From contig JAJFVA010000019.1 of NCBI GenBank assembly GCA_021371995.1, positions 1 to 57,697 on the forward strand: a stretch of DNA of 57,697 nt, read 5' to 3'. The stretch comes from Methanoregulaceae archaeon. GTDB lineage: Archaea; Halobacteriota; Methanomicrobia; Methanomicrobiales; Methanospirillaceae. The position numbers were made by a program, and so were the translations under genes. A model generated the notes under the pieces. The model did no database searches and was not told the origin of the DNA. It saw only the letters and a list, made by a program, of their open reading frames with translations. The first letter of the stretch is position 1. Each line of letters starts with the position of its first letter. Shown piece after piece: positions 25,058 through 32,672 of the stretch.

Positions 25058-26670
25058 TATTTCGCTGCTGCCTTGCCCATAATTTCGCGTTCTTCTTCGG
25101 TGAGACTTGCAAGAATCTCATCAGTTTTGCCAATCTCAATGATTTTGCCGCCGCGCATGAGAGCAAGCCGGTCGCAGATCTCCCTGACAAATTCCATATC
25201 ATGGGAAACAACGATAAAGGTCTCATCCATTTCATCCCGCGCATGCAGAATAGAATGTTTGACATCGATTTTTGTGAGCGGATCCATGGTGCCGGTTGGC
25301 TCATCAAGAATGATCAGACGCGGTTCCCGGATAAGCACCTGGGCAAGGGCTACCCGGTGTCGTTCTCCCTCGGAGAGCTGACCGGGATGGCGATCGAGAA
25401 TTTCCCTGCTTTTTCCTTCCTGGAACCCGGCCATCTTCAGGGTGAGGACCGCTTTTCGCATGGCGAGTTCCTTTGGAAACTCAAGTCCGATAGCATCGGT
25501 AAGGTTGTCAAGGACCGTACGGTGAGGATAGAGGTCGTATTCCTGGTGCAGCAGCCCGATATACCCCTTTGCCCGTCCCCGGTTTTCTATCCCGGGTTTT
25601 GTCATATCTACGAGGTCGTCCCCGATACGGATATTCATCTCACCGGAAGTCGGCTCGATAATCCCGGAGATAATCCGCGACAGGGTGGTTTTTCCCGCGC
25701 CGCTTTTTCCGATAATCCCGAAGATTTCTTTCCCGTAAACATCGAACGTGACACCGTTCACTGCTTTTACAACACCCCTGTCGACCGATATATAGCGTTT
25801 GTACACATCCCGTGCTACCAGCATCTTGTCGCCAAGTTCCGGTGTCTCATGCTCTTCTGCATTTCCGACCCCCTCCATGAATTTGTGGATTACTTCCTTA
25901 GGTTTTCCGAGATGGGCAATCGCCCCGTTCTCAAGGAGGAGTGCCCGATCGGCTACTTCTTCGATGACCTGAGAGAAATGAGAGGTAACAACCATCCCCA
26001 TATTATTATTCGTCGCGGCTTCATTGAGCATGGCATGGACAAGGTGGGCTGTCTGCGGGTCAAGTGTTCCTGTCGGCTCATCAGCAAAGAGGAGGAATGG
26101 CTCCTTGGCAAGCTGCCGGGCAAGGACCACCCTCTGCTTCTCGCCTCCTGAAAGGTCCCGGGCGATGTGCATCATACGGTGAGAGAGCCGTACCTGGTCG
26201 AGGAGGTCAGCAGCCCGGGTAATGGTCTTATCGGACGGATAATCAATATCATCAAGGGCATGAAGGACGTTTTCGATCACGCGGTCATTTCCATAAAGGG
26301 CAAAAGTCCTCTGGAACATTATCGCCGTGCTTCTCATCACCCTCCGTTTCATGGCGCTGTTATTCTCATCCCATAAATCAATATCGAGCGCTTTCATCGT
26401 GCCGCCACATTTCGGGCAGGGGCGATCTGAAACGCTGCCGACTGCTACGTACTCACAGGCATTACATGCCGAGACATGGTAGATAATCTTCCCGGAAGTC
26501 GGGGGTTGCTCGACGCCGCGGATAAGGTGCATGAGTACGGTCTTTCCTGCACCGCTCCTCCCGATAATCCCGAGGACTTCCCCTTCACCAATCGTAAATG
26601 ATATATTATTCAGGACTCGTTTTCCATCGAAGTCCATGCAGATAGAATCTACCGTGATCAGTGGCTTCAT
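25057..26670 (-). CDS. atwA: Methyl-coenzyme M reductase activation component A2
   Basis: ATP-binding protein of 537 residues made of two ABC nucleotide-binding domains with no membrane part. It supplies ATP hydrolysis to the reductive activation of methyl-coenzyme M reductase. Domain 1: Walker A GRSGAGKT (37-44), an inserted zinc-finger-like C69-x2-C72...C85-x2-C88, and signature [19 protein letters not shown]. Domain 2: Walker A GKSGAGKT, signature [15 protein letters not shown], Walker [10 protein letters not shown]. It is the first gene of the marker operon, with a clear GAGAGGAG site before the ATG. The cysteine insertion in domain 1 and tandem soluble ABC layout are diagnostic for A2. 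Confidence 0.95.
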   Translation of the reverse strand: MKPLITVDSICMDFDGKRVLNNISFTIGEGEVLGIIGRSGAGKTVLMHLIRGVEQPPTSGKIIYHVSACNACEYVAVGSVSDRPCPKCGGTMKALDIDLWDENNSAMKRRVMRSTAIMFQRTFALYGNDRVIENVLHALDDIDYPSDKTITRAADLLDQVRLSHRMMHIARDLSGGEKQRVVLARQLAKEPFLLFADEPTGTLDPQTAHLVHAMLNEAATNNNMGMVVTSHFSQVIEEVADRALLLENGAIAHLGKPKEVIHKFMEGVGNAEEHETPELGDKMLVARDVYKRYISVDRGVVKAVNGVTFDVYGKEIFGIIGKSGAGKTTLSRIISGIIEPTSGEMNIRIGDDLVDMTKPGIENRGRAKGYIGLLHQEYDLYPHRTVLDNLTDAIGLEFPKELAMRKAVLTLKMAGFQEGKSREILDRHPGQLSEGERHRVALAQVLIREPRLIILDEPTGTMDPLTKIDVKHSILHARDEMDETFIVVSHDMEFVREICDRLALMRGGKIIEIGKTDEILASLTEEEREIMGKAAAK

Positions 26671-26725
26671 TCCTCTCCTCTCATAACCTAATGTAGTATT
26701 TGTGACATATTACTCTTTATATAAG
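26671..26725 (-). promoter_or_regulatory. Promoter of the atwA-mmp operon
   Basis: On the minus strand a TATA box CTTATATAAAG lies at about 26714-26724. About 27 bp downstream falls the expected transcript start (near 26692), followed by GAGAGGAGAG just before the atwA ATG. No promoter-like gap exists between the seven genes, so this one promoter probably drives the whole set. Confidence 0.65.
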
Positions 26726-26741
26726 AACAAACGCAGGATGT

Positions 26742-27554
26742 TCAGTCGTTAACCAGCTTTTTGACGATTTCGACCACTTCACGCACATTTTTTACTACAT
26801 GATGGGCAGTCTGGTAAAGTTCACCCGGCTTATCCCCTGGCTGTTCCTCGGTGAGTATGGCAAGGTTGGCCCTCTTCATGGCGCAGAGGTCGTTGATCCC
26901 GTCTCCGACCATCACCACCTTGTCGTATTCACCCTGGAGGTCGGCCACAATCTGGGCTTTTACCGTGGGTGTGGCAACTCCGTAAACCCGGTCCCGCGGT
27001 ATCCCGAGGTAATCCGCCATCTTCTCAAGTTTTGCGACCCGGTCTCCAGAAGCGATAAACGTTGGAATGCCATTCTGATGCAGCTCCCGGATGGCCTCTT
27101 TTGCCCCTTCAAAAGGCCTGCCCCCGGTGGTCACGGTGAACTCGATGGTTTTTTTGGCCATGTTCAGAATCACTCCTGAATTCAGGGTGACCACCGCCTC
27201 CCGGTGACAGACCGACCAGACATTCCTTATGCAGTCCTGGAGATCCCCAATCGTGGCATGGGTATCATTATAGAGAACATCACCGATATCCTCTGCAGTG
27301 GTAATCTTCCTTGTGCAACTGATACCAAATCCGGCATGCTGGGAGACGAGGTAGGCTGAGAGAAAGGTGGCAGGGGTCGTGGCAATGATCTCCCGCGAAT
27401 GGACATGGATAACCACAAGGACCCGTTCAGGGGAGCTGAAGGTAAGGGTCACGGTTTCAATGCCGGGAAGAAGTTCCTGCCGTTCCACATCCTTTGCCAC
27501 CCGGTACGTATGAAGAAGTGTCCCTGCGCTGTCAAATACCACGGCAATCGACAT
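26742..27554 (-). CDS. HAD-superfamily phosphatase (soluble P-type ATPase-like)
   Basis: Cytosolic HAD protein of 270 residues, COG4087-like. The phosphatase motifs are partly altered: the N-terminal motif I reads VVFDSAGTLL (D at 7, then S-A-G-T-L), motif II is IPTFIASGDR, and motif III/IV is VVMVGDGINDLCAMKRANLAI with the conserved GDGxND. A long insert (about 30-150) lies between motif I and the rest. Substrate unknown. I set the start at MSIAVVFDSAG (27554). The frame continues 90 codons upstream into cysteine-rich text that is antisense to the next gene and is not protein-like. It is divergent from ribose-1,5-bisphosphate isomerase with a 60-bp gap. Confidence 0.78.
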   Translation of the reverse strand: MSIAVVFDSAGTLLHTYRVAKDVERQELLPGIETVTLTFSSPERVLVVIHVHSREIIATTPATFLSAYLVSQHAGFGISCTRKITTAEDIGDVLYNDTHATIGDLQDCIRNVWSVCHREAVVTLNSGVILNMAKKTIEFTVTTGGRPFEGAKEAIRELHQNGIPTFIASGDRVAKLEKMADYLGIPRDRVYGVATPTVKAQIVADLQGEYDKVVMVGDGINDLCAMKRANLAILTEEQPGDKPGELYQTAHHVVKNVREVVEIVKKLVND

Positions 27555-27614
27555 TGCTGACCGGAATCCCGCAAAGTTCTTTGGACCCTGCTGGCATGTA
27601 CTACAGTACAGCCT

Positions 27615-28568
27615 ATGCTGGTTACTGATACCGCAGAGAAAATAAAGACGATGGAGATACGGGGAGCTGGGAGGATCGCACGGGCAGCAGTCGCCGCACT
27701 CGGGGCACATTCTGCAGCGTTTCCTTCCCGTGACATTGCGGAATACCGGAAGGAGATGTCCAGGGTTGCAGCACTCCTGATCGCCACCAGGCCAACGGCA
27801 GTGTCCCTCCCGAATGCAGTCCACCTGGTAATGCGTTCACTCTCCACGGAGTTGTTATCGGTTGCATCGGCACAGGAGATTTTCTCCAGGGCGTGCCAGT
27901 CATTCATCAGTGCTTCGGAACATGCGGTACATCGTATCGGGGAGGTCGGGGCACGGCATATCAGGGACGGGGATGTGGTTCTCACCCACTGCAACTCTGA
28001 AGCAGCCCTTGAGTGTCTCCTGCAGGCTCACCGCAACGGAGTCAGTTTCTCAGTGTTTGCCACGGAAGTACGGCCGGGGAACCAGGGGCTTTTAACCATC
28101 AGGGTGCTCAACGATGCCGGGATCCCCACCAGTTACATTGTTGACTCGGCGGTTCGCTATTTCATGAAAGAGGTCGACAGGGTAATCGTCGGGGCAGATG
28201 CCGTTTCGGTGAACGGAGCAGTGGTAAACAAGATCGGGACTTCCCAGATCGCTCTTGCTGCGAACGAAGCACGAACCCGGTTCCTCGTGGCTGCAGAGAC
28301 CTATAAGTTCGCTCCGCGGACGATACTCGGCGAGTTTATCGAGATCGAGGAACGGGAAGGATCTGAGGTGCTTCCTGAATCGATCGCAAAAACCCTCCCG
28401 TTTATCACTGTGAGAAACCCCGTTTTCGATGTGACACCTCCGGAATACGTGGATCTCATTGTGACCGAGGAGGGGGCAATCCCCCCGCAGATGGCCTATA
28501 TCATCATCCGTGATTATCTGGGATGGGAGATTGGGGACTTTCATGGACAGGCTGGCAAAATCCCATGA
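27615..28568 (+). CDS. Ribose 1,5-bisphosphate isomerase
   Basis: Enzyme that turns ribose 1,5-bisphosphate into ribulose 1,5-bisphosphate, the substrate of archaeal form III RubisCO in the nucleotide (AMP) salvage pathway. The protein has 317 residues and the eIF2B-alpha/methylthioribose-1-phosphate isomerase fold. Catalytic residues are visible: C126 in VLTHCNSEA and D195 in VIVGADAVSVNG. The KIGTSQIALAANE and GAIPPQMAYIIIRDYLGW stretches are family hallmarks. The related translation factor and MtnA are less likely because of the archaeal-type C-terminus. The start may also be the ATG at 27651. Neither RubisCO nor AMP phosphorylase lies in this window. Confidence 0.9.
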   Translation: MLVTDTAEKIKTMEIRGAGRIARAAVAALGAHSAAFPSRDIAEYRKEMSRVAALLIATRPTAVSLPNAVHLVMRSLSTELLSVASAQEIFSRACQSFISASEHAVHRIGEVGARHIRDGDVVLTHCNSEAALECLLQAHRNGVSFSVFATEVRPGNQGLLTIRVLNDAGIPTSYIVDSAVRYFMKEVDRVIVGADAVSVNGAVVNKIGTSQIALAANEARTRFLVAAETYKFAPRTILGEFIEIEEREGSEVLPESIAKTLPFITVRNPVFDVTPPEYVDLIVTEEGAIPPQMAYIIIRDYLGWEIGDFHGQAGKIP

Positions 28569-28692
28569 ATACCGGGTCGCTGTCGATTGTGACCCGGCTG
28601 AAACGGGCATCATCTGGTTAAAAAAATTGCCTGTATGGGGAGAGATCTCTGAAACTGACCGGAGTGTGAGGTATAATGGAAATTACGTTTGA
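28543..28692 (+). CDS. Possible 49-residue protein between isomerase and dapF
   Basis: A 49-codon frame, MDRLAKSHEYRVAVDCDP..., overlaps the end of the isomerase gene by 26 bp and the start of dapF by 17 bp. It fills an otherwise 107-bp gap. No clear ribosome binding site or domain is seen, and the second half (ETDRSVRYNGNYV) looks ordinary. It could be chance. Kept at low confidence because overlapping starts are common in this genome. Confidence 0.2.
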   Translation: MDRLAKSHEYRVAVDCDPAETGIIWLKKLPVWGEISETDRSVRYNGNYV

Positions 28693-29494
28693 AAAAATGC
28701 ATGGCAACGGGAATGATTTCATCCTGATCGATGAGTTTGAGAAAACCGTTATCCCGGACGAGATGAAAGCCCGTTTCGCCCTTTTATACTGCGACCGCAG
28801 GTTTGGTATCGGGGCCGACGGGGTTCTCTATCTCTCCCGGTCTGGTTCTGCCGACCTCAAAATGCGCCTGTTCCAGCCTGACGAGAGCGAGGCCCCGATG
28901 TGCGGAAACGGGATCCGCTGCTTTGTGAAGCACGGGTATGATGCCGGGTATGTCGAGAAGACCTGTACGGTCGAGACTCCGGCAGGGATTATCGGGGTCG
29001 AGATGGGATATGTGGATGATACCTTCATGGCAACCATCGGGATGCCGGAGCCCCGCTTCAACCGGGCGGATATCCCTGCAAGCGGCGAAGGGGAGTATAA
29101 AGAGACGATACAGGGATACGAGGTGTTTGCGGTCAATACCGGTGTTCCCCATGCAGTGATCTTTGTTGATGACCCTGACTCTTTTCCTTTATCAGACCTT
29201 GGACCGGTGATACGGCACCATGAGACGTTTCCCGAGGGGGCGAATGTCAATATCGTGATGCGTGAAGGACAGGATCTCCTCCGGATACGTACTTTTGAGC
29301 GGGGAGTTGAAGATGAGACTTACTCCTGCGGGACCGGTGCGACCGCATCTGCTGCCGTTGCTCATCATCTGGGATATACGGGGACAAAGGTCCGGGTTGA
29401 GACACGGGGCGGGCCGCTTCTGATAACCTTAGGGGAAAAGACACTGATGGAGGGTCCTGCTGAATCGGTTTACAGGGGATCTATCACATTCTGA
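28676..29494 (+). CDS. dapF: Diaminopimelate epimerase
   Basis: Cytosolic enzyme that converts LL- to meso-diaminopimelate, the step before lysine. The protein has 272 residues in two similar halves. The two catalytic cysteines are present: C76 in APMCGNGIRCFVKHG and C218 in TYSCGTGATASA. The start MEITFEKMHGNGNDFILID is standard. The ATG at 28676 follows GAGGT. In methanogens without peptidoglycan this serves lysine synthesis. It converges with ccdA; the two stops are 36 bp apart. Confidence 0.95.
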   Translation: MEITFEKMHGNGNDFILIDEFEKTVIPDEMKARFALLYCDRRFGIGADGVLYLSRSGSADLKMRLFQPDESEAPMCGNGIRCFVKHGYDAGYVEKTCTVETPAGIIGVEMGYVDDTFMATIGMPEPRFNRADIPASGEGEYKETIQGYEVFAVNTGVPHAVIFVDDPDSFPLSDLGPVIRHHETFPEGANVNIVMREGQDLLRIRTFERGVEDETYSCGTGATASAAVAHHLGYTGTKVRVETRGGPLLITLGEKTLMEGPAESVYRGSITF

Positions 29495-29530
29495 TGAAAA
29501 CCTCCGGCAGGAGAGTGATAACCAGGGGAT

Positions 29531-30208
29531 TTACATCCACTCCTGAATTTTGAAAACAACCAGAAGATAGTAGGCTGAAACACCGATCATCAGTATCCCG
29601 GTGGCGAAGTTTATCAGACGTTTTTGTGCGGCGAGAGTCTGAGTGATCCTCGTTCCCTCGTATGAAGAGAGTGCAGAGAGGGCGATGAGGGGAATGGCCA
29701 TGCCTGCACCATACACGAGGAAGTTCTCCAGGTTCGAAGCGAAATCGGCAGCACTGGTGCTCAGGGCAAGCAGTACAGTGACCGGTCCGGCATTGCAGGG
29801 CAGGATAAGGACTCCGAAGAAAAGGCCGAAAACAAATGCACCCCAAAAAGGTGACCTCCCCTTCAGTATATCCGGGGCACGGAATGGCAGGCCCGGGCCC
29901 GCTCCAATGATAAGCAGTATCCCGATACCTCCGAGAATTGCATACGCGACCGGTGAAACCACCGAGAGGACTCCTCCTATTGGAAGGGTGAAGATTACCC
30001 CGACAACAAGGCCGAACCCGAGCATTGCTGCCAGGATCCCGGCTCCCGCCGTGATACCCAGAAGGATCCGGGCGTGGGTGGTCCGGACTTCCCCTGCCTG
30101 TGCCGCAAGGAAGGAAAGGTAGCCCGGATAGAGGGGAAGGATGCAGGCTGCCCCGAGGGGGGAGAGAAGCCCGGCAATAAATGCCACCGTCAGGTCCGAC
30201 AGGGTCAT
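29531..30208 (-). CDS. ccdA: CcdA/DsbD-type transmembrane electron carrier
   Basis: Integral membrane protein of 225 residues with about six membrane segments. It carries reducing equivalents from cytosolic thioredoxin to the outer face of the membrane. The two redox cysteines lie in GAACILPLYPGYLSFL (first segment) and LILPCNAGPVTVLLAL (fourth segment), the CcdA signature. The start overlaps the stop of the redox lipoprotein by 4 bp, so the two form a transmembrane thiol relay, and larC and radB lie upstream in the same overlapping chain. Confidence 0.9.
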   Translation of the reverse strand: MTLSDLTVAFIAGLLSPLGAACILPLYPGYLSFLAAQAGEVRTTHARILLGITAGAGILAAMLGFGLVVGVIFTLPIGGVLSVVSPVAYAILGGIGILLIIGAGPGLPFRAPDILKGRSPFWGAFVFGLFFGVLILPCNAGPVTVLLALSTSAADFASNLENFLVYGAGMAIPLIALSALSSYEGTRITQTLAAQKRLINFATGILMIGVSAYYLLVVFKIQEWM

Positions 30209-30762
30209 GCCGGACAGCCTTCGATCAGCACCATCTCCAGCTCACCCGAGCTCTTCACACCGGGGCTGAGGATCCGTGCGGTTCCGTCCGGACAGACAAG
30301 GATGAGGGGAGCCTGGGCCGGGGAGAGAACCAGCATCCCGAACTGATCGATAAGCGATCGGGTCATTTCAGGGGGTGAGCGGGCATACAGGCCGTAATAG
30401 TCATTTCGCAGCGTATACTCCCGAAGGGATCCTGTATCCCCATTTGGATCGATATCAAGTCCTATCATCACAAAAGGAACCTCTCCGGAAGCATGGAGCT
30501 TCGAGATCTCGGCCTGCTGCTGCATGCAGATCGGGCAGGTGATGGTGAAAGTCTGGATAAAGACAGGCTTGTCTGTGAAACCGGAGATACTGAATGATGT
30601 GCCCGACCGGACATCAGTCAGCACAGTCGCCTGCCATGAGTCCCCGGGTTCCTTATCCGGGTGTTCAACGGTAGTACATCCTGAACCGGCCAGGAAAAGG
30701 AGAAGAATGCTGATACACGGGGCAAACCACACCATAGACCCGGTTGATTTTCGATTCTTCAT
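30205..30762 (-). CDS. TlpA/redoxin-like thioredoxin-fold lipoprotein
   Basis: Extracytoplasmic, lipid-anchored thiol-disulfide protein of 185 residues. The N-terminus has a membrane signal ending in the lipobox AGSGC (C29). The thioredoxin fold follows, with the redox pair C76-P-I-C79 in FTITCPICMQQQAEI and a later APLILVCPDG cis-proline-type segment. CPIC in place of CGPC is unusual but keeps the CxxC spacing. It is expected to take electrons from the adjacent CcdA. Overlaps of 4 bp on both sides (radB upstream, ccdA downstream). Confidence 0.85.
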   Translation of the reverse strand: MKNRKSTGSMVWFAPCISILLLFLAGSGCTTVEHPDKEPGDSWQATVLTDVRSGTSFSISGFTDKPVFIQTFTITCPICMQQQAEISKLHASGEVPFVMIGLDIDPNGDTGSLREYTLRNDYYGLYARSPPEMTRSLIDQFGMLVLSPAQAPLILVCPDGTARILSPGVKSSGELEMVLIEGCPA

Positions 30763-31442
30763 CCGGTATCCCTGTTCCTGATAGAAATCCCTGTCTCCAC
30801 GATATCGAACTCAAAACTCCTCCCGGATGCCAGAGACCGGTGCTTCTCGAGAGTCGCCTTCCGGTGCCTGTTTACAATGTCTATCCTGACGATAGCTTTC
30901 GAGATATGCGCAAGGGCTGTACCGCCCAGGCCGACAAAGACATTTTTCTGGACATCCACGTAGACCTGGTTTGTGATAAGGACCGGGACATCGTATTTCT
31001 TTGCATACCCGAGAAGCTGCACCATCTGCCTGGAAAGATTCTGCATCGCTTCGAGCCCTCTTTCACGTGTGGTCCGGTAAAGTCCGGTCGCTGAGTCCAT
31101 CACGACAAGTCCTGTCCCGCCACGGGAGAGGACCCTGTCTATCCCTGCGATCATGATGCCCTGGTGGTCAAAGTCGTGGGGTTCATACAGGAAGAGGTTT
31201 TCAGCGAGCCGTTCGGCATCCTTTCCTGCAACCTGACGGAACCGTTCGATCGAGAAACCCTCGGTATCAATAAAGATGACACCTTTCCCCGATTTCAGGC
31301 AGGAAACAGAAGCAATAGCACAGAGCACGCTTTTCCCACTGGCAGGGCCTCCGTATAGCTGGGTGATCACCCGGGGTTCCAGCCCGCCCCCGAGAAGGTC
31401 ATCGAATGCAGGCTCCCCCGTACTCAGCTTCGCAAGGGTCAT
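30759..31442 (-). CDS. radB: DNA repair and recombination protein RadB
   Basis: Cytosolic RecA/RadA paralogue of 227 residues, a recombination mediator known from euryarchaea. Walker A is GGPASGKS (31-38), Walker B is GLVVMDSATGLY, and the RadB-specific regions are AKKYDVPVLITNQVYVDV and GLGGTALAHISKAIVRI. It lacks the N-terminal helix-hairpin-helix of RadA, as expected. The frame is open 49 codons further upstream, but MTLAKLSTGEPAFDDLLGGG is the family start and overlaps the larC stop as TAATG. Confidence 0.93.
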   Translation of the reverse strand: MTLAKLSTGEPAFDDLLGGGLEPRVITQLYGGPASGKSVLCAIASVSCLKSGKGVIFIDTEGFSIERFRQVAGKDAERLAENLFLYEPHDFDHQGIMIAGIDRVLSRGGTGLVVMDSATGLYRTTRERGLEAMQNLSRQMVQLLGYAKKYDVPVLITNQVYVDVQKNVFVGLGGTALAHISKAIVRIDIVNRHRKATLEKHRSLASGRSFEFDIVETGISIRNRDTG

Positions 31443-32626
31443 TATGCTGACTTCCCGATAGAAGTCCATGCCTGGGATTCGGTAATCCGTGCCACGGTTC
31501 GTGCAGGTATCCCAAGATCCCGGGCCCAGGCGCTGACGTCCTCGTATTCTGCTTTGAGGGATATGATTCTCCCCTGGAGCATCCCGCATTTTACCCGGAT
31601 TTTCCGCTCTTCACCCTGGATTGTTACCGGGATCTCCCTGATAGAACGCTCCGCAGTAAACCGGTGAACTGCCGGAACAGAGCGGATACCGAGGGTTCCC
31701 AGTTCTTCGGCCATCATCGCTGCAAAACGCCCGCCTTCCCCGGAAGCAGCAACCACCCGGACCAGGTGTCCGGGCCTGCCTTTCTTCATGGTGCAGGGGA
31801 TCGCACTGACATCATAAGCCCCTTCATCCATCAACCGTGAAAAGGTATAGGCAAGGATCTCGGCGCTGACATCATCGATGTTTGTCTCGAGCACGTCAAC
31901 ATCGTCAGGCTCCCTATCTTCTGTAGATTCGACAATCATAGCCCGGAGCACGTTCGGTATATGGGGAGGATTTTTTGTCCCGGCCCCATATCCTGAATGA
32001 GCAACGGAACAGGCAAGATTCCTGAGAGAATGCCCTGTTGAGAATTCAGAGAGAAGGGCAGCTCCGGTCGGAGTGCAGAGTTCCCCGTCTTCCGGTGTTC
32101 CGAACCTGACGAGAAGATCGGATTCCCTCAGGAGAGAGAGTGTCGCAGGGGCAGGAACAGGATATGTCCCGTGAGAACCGGTGATGGAACCACCACCGAG
32201 CATTACAGGGAGAATAACACACCCGTCAACCCGGAGGGAGAGGAATGCCGTGCATGCCCCCACCACTTCTGCGACCGCGTCATCCGCTCCGACTTCATGG
32301 AAATGATCGGTATGTCCATGGATCTCCTTTTCAGCCCTTTCGATCCGTTCAAAAACCCTGATCGCCATGGCGATTGCCCTGTCCGGCGCCTGTGCATTCT
32401 GCACCCTGCTGATGATTTCCGGGAATGTCCTACGGACAGGCGTTGCATGGGTTTTCACCAGTATACCCTTGATCCCGACACGGTCGACATGGGAAATTCC
32501 AGGTTCACCTACCACGGAGGCCATTGCAGCAATAGTGGCCTCCCGGTCAGCCCCCAGGTGCAGGAGGGCACCGGTAACCATGTCTCCCGCAGCACCGCGA
32601 AAGGGATCAAAGACAAGGAGCCGCAT
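31442..32626 (-). CDS. larC: LarC-like nickel insertion protein (DUF111)
   Basis: Protein of 394 residues homologous to LarC, the CTP-dependent cyclometallase that inserts nickel into the pincer nucleotide cofactor. Hallmarks: MRLLVFDPFRGAAGDMVTGALLHLGA, HTDHFHEVGADDAVAEVVGAC (about 103-124, histidine-rich), VLETNIDDVSAEILAYTFSRLMDEGAYDV. LarB and LarE are not in the window. Methanogens carry larC widely without a known lactate racemase, so the client is uncertain. It is first in the larC-radB-redox lipoprotein-ccdA chain, and divergent from CDC48 by 46 bp. Confidence 0.88.
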   Translation of the reverse strand: MRLLVFDPFRGAAGDMVTGALLHLGADREATIAAMASVVGEPGISHVDRVGIKGILVKTHATPVRRTFPEIISRVQNAQAPDRAIAMAIRVFERIERAEKEIHGHTDHFHEVGADDAVAEVVGACTAFLSLRVDGCVILPVMLGGGSITGSHGTYPVPAPATLSLLRESDLLVRFGTPEDGELCTPTGAALLSEFSTGHSLRNLACSVAHSGYGAGTKNPPHIPNVLRAMIVESTEDREPDDVDVLETNIDDVSAEILAYTFSRLMDEGAYDVSAIPCTMKKGRPGHLVRVVAASGEGGRFAAMMAEELGTLGIRSVPAVHRFTAERSIREIPVTIQGEERKIRVKCGMLQGRIISLKAEYEDVSAWARDLGIPARTVARITESQAWTSIGKSA

Positions 32627-32672
32627 AATGTACCAGTACCTATAAATCCCTGTGTATATGACTTTTAAGGTG
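32627..32672. promoter_or_regulatory. Compact divergent promoter, larC / CDC48
   Basis: Only 46 bp separate the starts. On the plus strand CCTATAAATCC at about 32638-32648 sits some 27 bp upstream of the CDC48 ATG, so that message is probably leaderless or nearly so. On the minus strand TCATATACAC at about 32651-32660 stands at the same spacing from larC. The two boxes interleave, so transcription in one direction may exclude the other. Confidence 0.5.

Noticed and set aside
27555-27824. 90-codon N-terminal extension of the HAD phosphatase with many cysteines
   Set aside because: The cysteine-rich text is the reverse strand of the isomerase gene. The HAD fold starts at MSIAVVFDSAG with nothing missing.
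26742-28568. Gene set read as a possible complete AMP-salvage/RubisCO cluster
   Set aside because: Only the ribose-1,5-bisphosphate isomerase is present. The neighbouring HAD protein and dapF do not belong to that pathway, and no RubisCO or AMP phosphorylase is in the window.
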